Shown: positions 35,026 to 47,100 of the stretch, one piece after another
How the letters are laid out: every line of letters begins with the position of its first letter
Position numbering within the stretch: the first letter of the stretch is position 1
NCBI GenBank assembly: GCA_963725145.1
Contig: CAVRXL010000012.1
Location: 1,178,001-1,242,000 of the forward strand
DNA: 64,000 bases
Direction of reading: 5' to 3'
DNA from: DATAEE01 sp963725145
GTDB lineage: Bacteria; Acidobacteriota; Vicinamibacteria; Vicinamibacterales; 2-12-FULL-66-21
Notes under the pieces: generated by a model
What the model was told of the DNA's origin: nothing
The model's database searches: none
Seen by the model: the letters and a program-made list of their open reading frames with translations, nothing else
Made by a program: the position numbers and the translations under genes

Positions 35026-36969
35026 GTGCGATTCCCTCGACTGCTGCCGTCGAGCCTGCCGGCCCTGCCCTGGTGGGCGCGAGCGGCAGATGCGCTCACG
35101 CTGACGATTCTCCTCGTCTCGCCCATCGTCGCCGCAACCGGCGGGTTCCGCGTCACCATCTACGGCCTGCTGGTCTCCGTCCGATCCGTCGATCGATTGA
35201 TCCTCTACGCGATTATCCTCGGTGCGATCCGGCACTGGGCGGTGCGATCGCCAACGCTGCTCCAGCGTCTCCGCGCGTTCCCCGAACGCGTGCCGGAAGA
35301 CGCAGACGACCGGGCGCCGCTCGCACCAGACGAACACGCCCTGTTTCCCGAGCGGCGATCGTTCGGGCGCGCCGCGTTCGAGTTCGCGGGCCTCTCGATC
35401 GGGTTCGGACTGCTGGTGGTCGTCATGACATGGCCGCAGGCCGCGCGGCTCGACATGGTGCCGGACCTCGGCGACCCGCTGTTCTCGACGTGGCGGCTCG
35501 CATGGATCGCGCATCAGATCGTCCGCGATCCGCTGCACCTGTTCGACGGCAACATCTTCTATCCCGAGCGGCTCACGCTGACCTACTCGGATTCGCACGT
35601 GGTGCTCGGCTTCATGGGCGCTCCGTTCATCTGGGCCGGGATCCACCAGCTGGTCGTTTACAACGCCCTGTTCCTTTCGGTCATCGCGCTGTCCGGCGTC
35701 ACGATGTTCCTGCTCGTCCGGGCGCTGACGGGACGCGCCGACGCCGCGCTCGTATCGGGCGTCCTGTTCACGCTCTATCCCTACCGGTTCGAGCACTACA
35801 GCCACCTGGAGCTGCAGGCGACGTTCTGGATCCCGCTCCTGCTGCTGGCCATTCATCGCGCGTTCAAGCGCGGGCGCCTGCGCGACGGGCTGGCTGCGGG
35901 CCTGCTGATGGGACTCCAGACGCTGTCGTCGCTGTACTACGGCGTCTTCCTGACGGTTTTTCTCGTACCGATCTGCGGTGTGCTCTGGCTGCACTCGCGT
36001 GTCGCCCGGCCGGCGGTGCGCGGGCTCGCCGCCGGCGTCGTCGTGGCGGCGGCGATGGTCGCGCCGGTTGCCGCGGCATACGTCGCGAACCGATCGATGG
36101 TGGGGGAGCGGCCGTTCGGCGTGATCGAAACTTACAGCGCCCAGGGAAGCGACTATCTGGTCCCGCACTGGAGGGCCGCGCGATACGGAACCATCGGCGC
36201 CGAGCATCGTCCGGAATGCGAGCTGTTTCCGACGATCACGCCGGTGGCGCTCGCGCTCGCCGGTGCGTGGCCCCCGCTGTCGGCCGCGCGCATCGGCTAC
36301 ATTTCTGCGCTGGCGCTCGCGTTCGATGCGTCGCTCGGGAGCAACGGCAGCGTGTACCGGCTGCTCTACGAGTATGCGCCCGGCTTCCGCGCGCTGCGGG
36401 TGCCGTCGCGGTTCAGCGTGCTCGTGGGGATGACGCTCACCCTGCTGGCCGGCTACGGGGTCGCGCGAGTGACGCGCGCGCGCGGATCGGCCGCCCGCTG
36501 GACGATGGCCTTCCTTGCGGCTGGAGCCGGGATCTTCGAGATGACGCCTCGGAACATCCTCGTGCCGGCCTGGATGGAGCCGCCGGCGATCTTCGCGAGC
36601 CTGCCGAACGATCCAGGCGTCGTGCTCGTGGAGCTGCCGATGGCGCTCGATGAGCTGACCATCTGGGAGGACGCGCGGTCCGACTACAACTCGACGTTCC
36701 ATTGGCGGAAGGTCGCGAACGGCGCGAGCGGCCACTTTCCCGAGTCGTATCTCCAGCTCTTCGCGCGCCTGCAGGGTTTCCCCAGCGACGACGCGATGGA
36801 GTACTTGTGCGAACGCGGCGTCACGCACGTCGCGGTGCACCAGAAGTTTTACATACACGATCGATATGCGCGCGTCGTGCGGGAGCTCGACGCGCGGACG
36901 GACATCGTCCTCGTGGCCACGGGGTCGTTTCTCGGAGCGGAATCGCGCTTGTACCGCCTGGCGCATTAA
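35026..36969 (+). CDS. polytopic membrane protein, GT-C/PMT-like, unknown
   Basis: 647 residues. About 11-12 hydrophobic helices occupy residues 20-500. An early luminal acidic loop reads DLGDPLFSTWRLAW (about 146-159) and resembles the Asp-containing first loop of GT-C glycosyltransferases, which use lipid-phosphate sugars. A soluble C-terminal domain (about 510-647) follows. No named family could be assigned with confidence. It starts at GTG 35026, 9 nt after the methyltransferase stop, so it may finish the lipid-like operon, perhaps by glycosylating its product; this is a guess. Confidence 0.65.
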   Translation: MRFPRLLPSSLPALPWWARAADALTLTILLVSPIVAATGGFRVTIYGLLVSVRSVDRLILYAIILGAIRHWAVRSPTLLQRLRAFPERVPEDADDRAPLAPDEHALFPERRSFGRAAFEFAGLSIGFGLLVVVMTWPQAARLDMVPDLGDPLFSTWRLAWIAHQIVRDPLHLFDGNIFYPERLTLTYSDSHVVLGFMGAPFIWAGIHQLVVYNALFLSVIALSGVTMFLLVRALTGRADAALVSGVLFTLYPYRFEHYSHLELQATFWIPLLLLAIHRAFKRGRLRDGLAAGLLMGLQTLSSLYYGVFLTVFLVPICGVLWLHSRVARPAVRGLAAGVVVAAAMVAPVAAAYVANRSMVGERPFGVIETYSAQGSDYLVPHWRAARYGTIGAEHRPECELFPTITPVALALAGAWPPLSAARIGYISALALAFDASLGSNGSVYRLLYEYAPGFRALRVPSRFSVLVGMTLTLLAGYGVARVTRARGSAARWTMAFLAAGAGIFEMTPRNILVPAWMEPPAIFASLPNDPGVVLVELPMALDELTIWEDARSDYNSTFHWRKVANGASGHFPESYLQLFARLQGFPSDDAMEYLCERGVTHVAVHQKFYIHDRYARVVRELDARTDIVLVATGSFLGAESRLYRLAH

Positions 36970-37056
36970 TCGTCGCTCGCCGAAGCGGCGGGCGCGACAC
37001 GCCGCGAAGGCGGCCGGACTCTCGGGGTTGGCGTCTAATTCGTTGGGAGAGGGGGC

Positions 37057-37062
37057 TATAAT
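37057..37062 (+). promoter_or_regulatory. -10-like box TATAAT overlapping the first ATG of the TPR-protease
   Basis: TATAAT includes the A and T of ATG 37061. If it is the promoter, translation must begin at the in-frame ATG 37076, 13 nt downstream. It would be the main promoter of the 37-51 kb operon. Confidence 0.4.
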
Positions 37063-39577
37063 GCGCAGCAATGCGATGCGCGGGATGCGACGGCTGCTCC
37101 CCATCGTGTGCTGCCTGACCGGCATCGCGCCGTCGGCCGCCCAGTCTGTCCCATCAACCGTCCCACCGTTGTCGTTGCGCGCCGCGGATCGCGCGCTCGC
37201 GCACGGCCAGCCGGCCGAGGCGGAAGCCATCGCCAAAGCGATGCCGGCCGACGACCCGGCGGTCTCCGTCATCCGCGCGCGGATCGCGCTCAGGTCGGGC
37301 AAGCTCGACGAGGCGGAACGGCTCCTGGCGCCCGTGGCGGAGGCGGACCCCGCCGGCGAGGCCGCGCTGGAGCTGGGACTGCTCGAGATCGCGCGGGGCC
37401 GCCGCCAGGCGGCGGTCGCGCGGCTGATGGCGGTGTTCGACGCCGGCGCGCGGGGTGATCCGGATGGCGTCGCCCGAGCGGCGCGCGCGACGCGCGCGCT
37501 CGGAGACTTCCGTCAGGCAAACGCCCTCTACCGTCGAGCCGCTGCGCTCGGCGACGATCCCGCCGTCGATACCGGCTGGGGGACGCTCTTCCTCGAAAAG
37601 TACAACCGCCAGGATGCGGCGCGGTCCTTCCGTGAGGCGCTCGCGCTCGACGCCGATTGGGCCCCGGCGCGTGTCGGTCTGGCGCGCGCGCTCACAGAGA
37701 CCAACCCCAAGGCGGCAGACGAGGAAATCGAGCGGGCGCTCAAGATCGACCCACGGCTGGTCGACGCACACCTCTTCGTCGCCGAGCGGGAGCTGGACGA
37801 GGGGCGACCTGAAGCGGCTCGGCAGGCGATCGACCGCGCGCTTGAAATCGATCAGTGGAATCTGCCGGCGCGCGCGCTCGTCGCGGCGATGGCACACCTC
37901 GACGGCCGGACCGCCGACTTCGACGCCGCGGTCGCGCGCGCGTTCGCCATCAACCCGAAGTATGGAGAGATCTTCCGGGTCGCCGGCGACCACGCCGCGC
38001 GGCACTATCGCTTCGACGAGGCGGTCGCGCTCGCGCGCAAGGCGACGGCGCTCGATCCGGACAACAGCCGCGCGCACGCCGACCTCGGCATGCACCTCCT
38101 CCGTACGGGTGACGAAGAAGGCGCGCGCAACGCGCTCGAGCGCTCGTTCCGCGCCGACCCCTACGACGTCATCACCTACAATCTGCTCAGCCTGCTCGAC
38201 ACGCTCGAATCGTTCGTCACGGTCGAAGCCAACAACATCCGCCTCCGCCTTCACCCGGACGAGGCGCCGATCCTGCGGGAGTACGCGGTGCCGCTCGCCG
38301 AGCGCGCGCTGGCGACGTTGTCGAAGACGTACGGGTTCTCGCCGCGCGGCCCCGTGCTCATCGAGATCTTTCCGCGGCACGACGACTTCGCCGTGCGGAA
38401 CGCCGGGCTGCCGGGGATGATCGGCGCGCTCGGCGCGTGCTTCGGCCGCGTGGTGACGATGGACTCGCCGAAGGCGCGGCCCCCCGGCACCTTCAACTGG
38501 CAGGCGACGCTCTGGCACGAGCTGGCGCACGTCATCACCCTCCAGCTCTCGAACCAGCGCGTGCCGCGCTGGCTGACCGAGGGCATTTCGGTCTACGAGG
38601 AAGGCCGCGCCCGCCCCGAGTGGGGCCGCGACATGGAGATTCCCTTCGCGCGCGCGCTGGACAAGGGGGAGGTGCTCAAACTCCGGGATCTGAACGCCGG
38701 GTTCACCCGCCCCGACACGATCGCGCTCGCGTATTTCGAGGCGTCCCTCCTCGTCGCGCACATTGCCGGCAAACACGGTGACGCCGGGCTGGTCCGCCTG
38801 CTCCGCGCCTATGGCGACGGACTCGACGACCCGGCGGCGCTGTCCAAAGCGTTGAACGAGACGATCGACAGCCTGCAGACGTCGTTCTCGCGCGTCATCG
38901 ACGAGCGCTTTACTCCGATCGCGGTGGCGCTCCGCGAGCCCGCCGGCTTCGTGCCAGGCGGCGACGCGGAGGCGATGCGCGCCGCGGCGAGCGAACATCC
39001 TGGCAGCTATCCGGTTCAGCTCGCGTACGGCCGCGCGTTGATTGCCGGCCAGAAGCCGGCTGAGGCGATCGCGCCTCTCGAGCGCGCCGCGTCACTCGTG
39101 CCGATGGCTACCGGCGTCGAAGGCGCACGATTCCAGCTCGCCGAAGCGGCAGAGGCCACCGGCGATCGCGCGCGCGCGATCGCGGAGCTCGAGGCGCTCC
39201 TGGCGCACGACCATACCGACGTCGAGGTGCCGCGGAAGCTGCTGACGCTGGCCGAAGCGGCACGCGACGAACGGCGTCTCGCGCTCGCGAGCGAGCGCGT
39301 GGCGATGCTCGATCCGTTCGACGCGGCGCCGCACCGGGTGCTCGGGCGTCTCGCGCTCGATCGGAAGGATGCCGACGGGGCGGTGCGCGAGTTCCGTGCC
39401 GCGCTGGCGGCCGGGCCGGTCGATCGCGCCGGCGCCCACTGCGATCTCGGCGAGAGCTATTTCCTCGCCGGCAAGCCCGGCGAGGCGAAACGCGAGGCGC
39501 TCTTGGCGCTCGAAATCGCCCCGACGTTCGAGCGGGCACAGGACTTGCTGTTGAAAACTGTTGAGGTACGGCGATGA
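37061..39577 (+). CDS. TPR-rich protein with M1-like gluzincin (peptidase MA-like) domain
   Basis: 838 residues, exported (signal RRLLPIVCCLTGIAPSAAQ). N-terminal TPR units (about 60-400) lead to a metalloprotease core with HELAH (His486-His490) and a downstream TEGISVYEE supplying the third Glu ligand, the gluzincin arrangement. More TPR units (about 630-835) follow. The start may be 37061 or the in-frame ATG 37076, because the consensus TATAAT at 37057-37062 overlaps the first ATG and would place transcription start beyond it. It overlaps the DUF4159 gene by 4 bp and heads the long MoxR operon, so it may be that system's protease or assembly factor (inference). Confidence 0.8.
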   Translation: MRSNAMRGMRRLLPIVCCLTGIAPSAAQSVPSTVPPLSLRAADRALAHGQPAEAEAIAKAMPADDPAVSVIRARIALRSGKLDEAERLLAPVAEADPAGEAALELGLLEIARGRRQAAVARLMAVFDAGARGDPDGVARAARATRALGDFRQANALYRRAAALGDDPAVDTGWGTLFLEKYNRQDAARSFREALALDADWAPARVGLARALTETNPKAADEEIERALKIDPRLVDAHLFVAERELDEGRPEAARQAIDRALEIDQWNLPARALVAAMAHLDGRTADFDAAVARAFAINPKYGEIFRVAGDHAARHYRFDEAVALARKATALDPDNSRAHADLGMHLLRTGDEEGARNALERSFRADPYDVITYNLLSLLDTLESFVTVEANNIRLRLHPDEAPILREYAVPLAERALATLSKTYGFSPRGPVLIEIFPRHDDFAVRNAGLPGMIGALGACFGRVVTMDSPKARPPGTFNWQATLWHELAHVITLQLSNQRVPRWLTEGISVYEEGRARPEWGRDMEIPFARALDKGEVLKLRDLNAGFTRPDTIALAYFEASLLVAHIAGKHGDAGLVRLLRAYGDGLDDPAALSKALNETIDSLQTSFSRVIDERFTPIAVALREPAGFVPGGDAEAMRAAASEHPGSYPVQLAYGRALIAGQKPAEAIAPLERAASLVPMATGVEGARFQLAEAAEATGDRARAIAELEALLAHDHTDVEVPRKLLTLAEAARDERRLALASERVAMLDPFDAAPHRVLGRLALDRKDADGAVREFRAALAAGPVDRAGAHCDLGESYFLAGKPGEAKREALLALEIAPTFERAQDLLLKTVEVRR

Positions 39578-40383
39578 GCCACCATGGATTTCGCGGATCA
39601 CGTGCCCACGGATTCCGCGGATTGCACGGATTGGTCTACGCCGCCGTGGCGCTGGTGGTTGGGGCCTCGGACGCTTCTGAGGCCCCGCAGTCCCAGGATC
39701 GGTTTGCCGGCCTGCAGTGGACCTTCGCGCGGATCAAATACGAAGCTCACACGCTGCCGCGGTTCCGCGGCGGCCCTTACGACGAGCCGTGGTCGATCGA
39801 CTACGACGCCGCCGAGTTGAATCTGTCCCGGCGATTGCGCACGGTCACGGCCATTCAAGTCGGCGATCCCGTGGTCGTGACGATCGAAGATCCGCAGCTG
39901 TGGAGTTATCCGTGGCTGTACGTTGTCGAACCCGGCAACATGCGGCTGAGGGAGACTGAGGTCAAGATCCTCCGCGACTTCCTCCTGCGAGGAGGTACGC
40001 TGACCTTCGACGACTTTCACGGTCCGGTCGAGTGGGCCAACCTGGAGCGCGAGATGAAGCGGGTGTTTCCGAACCGGCCCATCATCGATTTGCCGCCGGA
40101 CCATCCCGTCTACAACTGTTTCTACAAGATCGATCGGTACCCGCAAACGCCCGGCCTCGGCTCGTTCCTGATGGGACGCACCTGGGAGAAGGGGGGCTTC
40201 GTCGCGCGGCTGCGCGCGATCGAGGACGACACGGGGCGGGCGATGGTGCTGATCAACTGGAATACCGACATGGGGGACGGCTGGGAGTGGTCGAACGTCG
40301 CCGAGTACCCGGGCTACATCAAGTACACGGCCGACGCGTATCGGATGGAGATTAATGAGATCATCTACTCACTGACGCACTAG
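39574..40383 (+). CDS. DUF4159 domain protein, exported
   Basis: 269 residues. DUF4159 proteins have a glutamine-amidotransferase-like fold and accompany MoxR/BatA gene sets; their role is unknown. After a signal region the domain begins FAGLQWTFARIKY and contains LRETEVKILRDFLLRGGTLTFDDFHG (positions about 128-153). The N-terminus is odd: the first 19 residues (MSHHGFRGSRAHGFRGLHG) are encoded by a GGATTTCGCGGA-type DNA repeat placed before the hydrophobic signal core. The same repeat begins the caspase-like gene at the far end of this operon. It overlaps the upstream gene by 4 bp. Confidence 0.85.
   Translation: MSHHGFRGSRAHGFRGLHGLVYAAVALVVGASDASEAPQSQDRFAGLQWTFARIKYEAHTLPRFRGGPYDEPWSIDYDAAELNLSRRLRTVTAIQVGDPVVVTIEDPQLWSYPWLYVVEPGNMRLRETEVKILRDFLLRGGTLTFDDFHGPVEWANLEREMKRVFPNRPIIDLPPDHPVYNCFYKIDRYPQTPGLGSFLMGRTWEKGGFVARLRAIEDDTGRAMVLINWNTDMGDGWEWSNVAEYPGYIKYTADAYRMEINEIIYSLTH
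39580..39633. repeat. CACGGATT-type repeat within the start of the DUF4159 gene
   Basis: Several units near CACGGATTCCGCGGATT, including GGATTTCGCGGA, encode the N-terminal 19 residues. It shares the 12-base core with the repeat at 49837-49881. Confidence 0.8.
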
Positions 40384-40428
40384 GTTCGAGGAGGTTCGAG
40401 GAGGTTCGAGAGGGTTCGAGGGAGGTTC
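40383..40428. repeat. GGTTCGAGGA tandem repeat before moxR
   Basis: Four units of about 10 bp fill the DUF4159-MoxR gap. The last GGAGG (40421-40425) doubles as the ribosome-binding site of moxR. Same family as 21747-21809. Confidence 0.8.
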
Positions 40429-40429
40429 A

Positions 40430-41442
<1,013 letters not shown>

Positions 41443-41446
<4 letters not shown>

Positions 41447-42345
41447 CCGGCGGGGCCGGGCTCCGCTATCTCGACCCTGCCGTCATCGCGCGGCTCGGGA
41501 CGATGGAGTTGCGGGCGCGGACAATCGTCGAGGGCTTCCTTTCGGGCCTGCATAGAAGCCCTTACAAAGGCTTCAGCGTCGAGTTCGCCGAATACCGCCA
41601 GTACCTTCCGGGCGACGATCTTTCCACGCTCGACTGGAAGGTCTACGCGCGAAGCGATCGCTTCTACGTCAAGAAGTTCGAAGAAGAGACGAACGTCGAC
41701 TGCCACATCCTCCTCGACACCAGCGCGTCGATGGGATACGCGTCGAAGGGGGCGGTCACCAAGCTTGCGTACGGATCGTTTCTCGCGGGCGCGCTGGCGT
41801 ACCTCATGACCCGTCAGCGGGATGCCGTGGGCTTCATCGGGTTCGACGTCCGGATCATAGAGCGGCTTCCCGCGAGCGCGCGACCCGGACACCTGCGGTC
41901 GGTGCTGCTCGCGCTCGATCGGCTCACCCTCGGGCGGCAGTCCGACGTGTCGCGGCCGCTGCATCAGCTCGCCGACACCATCCTGAAGCGAAGCATGGCG
42001 GTGCTCATCTCGGACCTGCTCGACGATCCGGAGGCAGTGATCCGAGGGCTGAAGCATTTGCGGTTCCGCGGCACCGACGTCATCGTCTTTCATGTGCTCG
42101 ACCGTGACGAGCTGACGTTTCCGTTCGATCGCGCGACGAGGTTCCGCGACCTCGAATCAGAAGCGGAAGTGCTCGCCGTACCGGCGGTCGTGCGGGACGA
42201 TTACTTGAAGGCGGTTCAGGATCTCTGCGCCGTGTACGAACGTGAGCTGCGGCTCGCAGGGATCGACTACGTGCGGCTCGACACATCCGAGCCGCTGGAC
42301 TTCGCGCTCGCGTCGTACCTGTCATCGCGCGCGAGGCGGTTGTGA
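41443..42345 (+). CDS. DUF58 domain vWA-like protein
   Basis: 300 residues. DUF58 signature LPGDDLSTLDWKVYARSD (about 59-76) is followed by a von Willebrand A fold with a metal-ion-dependent adhesion site, LDTSASMG (DxSxS). No transmembrane helix, so it is cytoplasmic and likely the direct partner of the MoxR ATPase, as in related clusters. Both ends overlap their neighbours by 4 bp (GTG starts within TGA context). Length is typical. Confidence 0.93.
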
Positions 42346-44190
42346 GCTTTCTCTATCCGGCATTCCTCCTGGGCGCCCTGGCGGCGGCGGTGCCGATCGT
42401 CCTGCACTTGATCAAGCGGGAAGCGGCGCCGGAGGTCCGCTTCAGCGCCGTCCGCCTGTTGCGGCGCGCGCCAACGGAACAGTCTCGCTGGCAGCGGCTC
42501 CGCGAATGGCTGCTGCTGGCCGCGCGGGTGGCCGCGGTTCTGCTTCTCGCGCTGGCGTTCGCCCGGCCGTATCTCGCGGCGCAGGCAGGGCCGGGGTCCA
42601 CCGTGACGATCGTCGCCGTGGACACGTCGCTCAGCATGGGCGCGCCAGGTCGCTTCGATCGCGCCCGCGCTCTCGCGCGGACCGCCGTCGAAGAAGCGCC
42701 AGCCGGCTCGTTCGTCGGCCTGCTCAGCTTCGACGATCGTCCGGCGCTGATTGTGGAGCCGATCGCCGAGCGCGGCACGGTCCTCGCGGCGATCGACGCG
42801 CTGCGGTCCCGGATACGGCGCCACGCGCTACGGCCCGGCGCTCGCGCGCGCGCAGGACGCGATCCCTGGATCAGGACGGGTTGTCGTCATCACGGATCTG
42901 CAACGCGCCGGGTGGGATAACGCGGAGCGGCCATCGCTGGCGGCCGGAGTCGAGGTGCGGGTGGTGGACGCGGGGGCCGACCGCACGGAGAACCTCGCGG
43001 TCGTCGGGGTTCAGCGTTCGCAGGCCGGGGTGATCGCCGTTTTACGTAATACCGGGCCGCGCGAGCGAGAGACTCGCGTCCGGCTGGCCGCGGACCGCCG
43101 CGACGTGGCGGCCTCCCGGGTGCGCGTGCCCGCCGGGGCGACGATAGACGCGGCCTTCCCCCTGCCGGCCGGGGCCGCCGCGCTGGCCGTAACAATAGAA
43201 GATGCAGGCGGATGGCCCGGCGACGATGTGCGGCACCTGGTCACGGGAATGAGACAGGGCCCCCGCGTCATCACAGTAACCGAACGGGCCGGTCAGGGTT
43301 TACTCTACCTACAGCGGGCTTTGGCGGCCGCTCCTGACGATTCCCGGTTTCGCGTCGAGAGCGTTACAGGCACCGGGCTGAGCCGGGCGCTCGAATCGGG
43401 TGACCCGACCGCCGCGGTGGTCGTGGCGAGCGGGCGCGGGTTCGAGCGATCCACCCGTGAGTCGCTGGAGCGATACGTTCGAGCGGGCGGAGGGCTTGTC
43501 GTTCTCGCCGGGCCGTCTATCGACCCCGAGGCGGCCGCGGCGATAACCGGGTTGGACCGCACGCCTCGCGCGCGCGGCGGAGAGGGGGACGTCAGGCTCG
43601 CGCCGGTCGACACGCGGCATCCGGTGTTTCACGCGTTCGGACCGGCCGCCGCGGCGCTCGGGGGCGTACGGTTCACGCGGACCTGGGAGCTCGGCGACGA
43701 GGGCTGGGACGTCATCGCGCGGTTCACCGACGGGCGCGCCGCGCTCGTCGAGCGGCGGATTGAAGGAGGGCGGGTGCTGCTGTTCGCATCGGACCTCGAC
43801 CTTGCGTGGAACGATCTCCCGTTGCACCCGGCCTTCGTGCCGTTCGTGCACGAGACGCTCCGCTACGCCGCGCAGGTCAGGACCGCGCCACGCGAGCTCT
43901 TCGTGGCCGACGCGCCGGCCGGCGCGCCCCGCGCGCCCGGCATCGCGGCGCTGCCCGGCGGGCGAACGGTCGCCGTGAACGTCGATCCGCGGGAGTCGGA
44001 TCCCGCGCGGATGGATCCAGGAGCGTTCGGGGCTGGTCTCGGCGCGCAGCGGGCATCGAGCGCAGCCGATCGTGGAGCGGACGTTCGCGAACGGGAGGCG
44101 TCGCAGCGGTACTGGCGCTACGGGCTGATGGTGATGCTCGTTGCGCTCGTCTGTGAAGGATTGCTGGCGGGAGGGTATCGGTTTGCCTGA
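42342..44190 (+). CDS. BatA-like membrane vWA protein (frameshifted)
   Basis: About 615 residues when read through. The N-terminal BatA helix pair (LYPAFLLGALAAAVP; LLLAARVAAVLLLALAFARP) precedes a vWA domain with VAVDTSLSMG (DxSxS). A beta-rich middle follows, then a C-terminal single helix (GLMVMLVALVCEGLLAG). The frame breaks near nt 42813: CGGTCCCGGATACGG must lose one base so that ...LRSR continues as YGATRYGPALARAQDAI in the next frame. Uncorrected, it ends at 42920, which separates the N-terminal anchor and vWA start from the rest. Position directly after DUF58 is the standard order of this system. The break may be a sequencing insertion. Confidence 0.85.
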
Positions 44191-47100
44191 GGCCATCGGC
44201 CGGCTCATCGCGGCGGTGAGGCGTCGCTGGCTCGCGCTCGACGGTCTCGGCGCGATCGGGCGCGCCGCCGGCGCGTCCGCCGTCGCTCTCGCGCTCGCCG
44301 TTGCCCTCGATCGATGGCTGCTCCTCGAGGGCGGGTGGCTGTTGTCGCTGGCGGCGGTCACGGCATTCTTCGCCCTCGCCGCGATCGCGCTGTCGATCCG
44401 CGCGATGCGATTCCCAGATGAGCGGAAGCTGGCCCGGCTGGTGGAAGAGCGGTGTCCCGAGCTCGAGGATCGGCTCGCCACGGCGGTTGCAATCGGCGAT
44501 GCCGGCGGTCTCGCGCCGCTCGTGCTCGAAGATGCCGCCGCGCGCGTCCGCAATGTCGACCCATCGAGCGTCGTGACGCCCGCGGCCGTCCGGCGCGCCG
44601 CCTGGCGCGCGGGCGTGGCGGTCGTGCTCCTCGTGGCCGCGCTGGCCCTCGGCTGGTCTTCAATCGAGAGAGTCTGGCTGACCGCCTGGCTGCGGGTGTT
44701 CCCCGATGCGCTTCAGGTCGTCGTCGAGCCGGGCGACGCGCGCGTCCGGGCCGGGCAGCCGGTGACGATCCGCGCGCGGCTGTCGGGCGCGCCGGCGGCG
44801 CTGGCGCGCCAGGCACCGATGCTCGTCATCGGACGCGGTGAGGGCGCGCGGACGCTGACCATGGTCTCGGCGCCGGCCGACGCTGGAAGGTCGCCCGGCC
44901 ACGCCGCGGATGTCGGCGCGGTCGATCGAACCTTCACGTACTACGTGGCTGCGGCGGGCATCCGCTCGCGCGATTACACGATCACCGCGGTCCGCCCGCC
45001 GCGGGTCACGCGCATCGACCTGCGGTATCAGTACCCGTCATTCACAGGCCTCGCGCCGCGCACAGAAGTGGACGGCGGCGACGTCTACGCTCCCGCGGGC
45101 ACGCGCGTCCAGCTGAACGTCCGCACCGACCGGCCGGTCTCCTCCGCGGCGCTGACGCTCGGCGAGAACCGCACCGTCGATCTCAAGGCCTCGGCCTCCA
45201 CGAGCGAGCTCGAAGGCGTCATCGTCGTCGATCGGGACGATGCGTACCGCGTGGCGCTGGCGGATGGGGAAGGCCTGTCGAATCCGGGCGAGACGCAGTA
45301 CTTCATCCGCATGATGGACGACCGGCCGCCCGACGTCCGGATCCTGCGGCCTGGCGGCGACCGCCAGGCCACGCCGCTCGAGGAGGTCCTGGTCGAGGCG
45401 CGCGCCGAAGACGACTACCGCATCGGCCGCTTCGATCTCGTGTTTGCGGTGCGCGGCGCCGGCGAGAAGGTCGTGCCGCTCGGCCGCGGCGGGGCCGCCG
45501 TCGAGACCGGACGCCACCTGATGTTCCTCGAGGACCTCGGCGTGAAGCCCGGAGACTTCGTCAGCTACTACGCGCGCGTGCGAGACGTCGGCCGCGGGGC
45601 GCAGGGGCGCGAAGCGCGCAGCGAGATGTTCTTCGTCGAGGTCACGCCGTTCGATCAGGAGTTCAGCCGCGCCCAGAGCCAGGCGGGCGCGGGCGGGGCA
45701 GGCGCCGGGGCGGGGCTCGAAGCCCTGATCGCGGCCCAGAAAGACATCATCAACGCGACCTGGAACCTGGATCGCCGGGCGCGCGCGGGACGCTCCGAGC
45801 AGGACGTGCGCGCGGTCGGCAAGGCGCAGGCGGAGCTCCGCGGCCGCACGGAGAGCATCGCCGCCCGACTCCGGTTTGCGACGCGGATGAGCGCGGGGCG
45901 CCGGCGGCCGGGAACCACGGCCGCGCCAGAGCAGCCGGACGACCCGATCGGCAAGGCGATCGAGTCGATGAAGCTCGCGGAAGGCTCGCTCGACAAGCTG
46001 AGCACGAGCGAAGCGATGCCGCACGAGATGGCGGCGCTCCACGAGCTCCTGCGCGCCGAGGCCGAGATCCGGCGGCGGCAGGTCACGCAGCAGATGGCCG
46101 GTGGCGGCGGCGGGGGCGGGTCCGGACGATCGGGACAGGACCTGTCGGCGCTCTTCGACCGTGAGCTTCAGCGCCAGCAGCAGACCAACTACGAGAATCG
46201 CGATACGGGCGAGCAGCAGCGCCGCGAGGACGAGCCCGAAAGCGACGCGCTCGCGAAAGTGCGGGAGCTGGCGCGCCGGCAGGACGAGCTCTCGCGCAAG
46301 CAGCGCGAGCTCGCGAACGCCAACCTGAACGAAGAGGAGCTGCGGCGACAGCTCGAAAGGCTCACGCGCGAGCAGACGGAGCTCCGCGAGCAGGCGGAGC
46401 GCCTCGATCAGGAGATGAGCCGTTCGCGGCAGAACCAGAACCAGAATCAGAATCAGTCCGGGCAGCAGGGCCGTTCGCTGCGCGACGCGTCTGATGAGAT
46501 GCGCGGCGCGACGAGCGATCTTCGCCGGCAGGATCTCGCGGGCGCCAGCGCGCGCGGCGATCGCGCGGCCGAACGGCTCAGGGAGCTGGAGCGTCGGATG
46601 CGGGGTCAGAATCCCGACCAGCGTCGGCGCGAGCTCGGCGAGCTTCAGGTCGAAGCGCAACAGCTCGCCGATCTCGAGCGCCGCGTCGCGGACGAGGCGT
46701 CACGCCTCGGGCGCGGCACGCCGGATCCCACGACACGGACCCGCCTGGCGGACGAGCAGGATCGCCTCGCGGCGCGCGTCGAGTCGCTCGAGAAGCAGCT
46801 TCGCGAGATGTCGTCGGCGGGACAAGGCGACGAGAAGCAGGCGGCGACGGATGCCGCACGCGAGCTGTCCCGCCGGAACGTGGGGCGAGGGATGAAGGAG
46901 TCGGCCGAGTCGCTGCGATCGGATGCCAAGGAAGGTCAGGCGCCCGACAAGCGCGGCGCAGAGCCCGGGCAGGCTGAACGGGAGCTGGCGCGCTCGCTCG
47001 ACCGTGTAGCGGAACGGATGGGCGCGCAGGGAGATGCCGACGGACGTCGGCTGGCTGACGAGATGGCGCGCGCGCGAGAAGCGCGCGATCGGTTGAACGA

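Noticed and set aside
34779..36653. 624-codon plus-strand frame overlapping the GT-C protein
   Set aside because: Arg/Pro/Ala-rich shadow without hydrophobic segments; the GT-C frame shows regular membrane helices.
36970..37056. Terminator or small RNA between the GT-C gene and the TPR-protease
   Set aside because: GC-rich partial inverted repeats are present, but none is long or followed by a T-run, so no feature can be supported.
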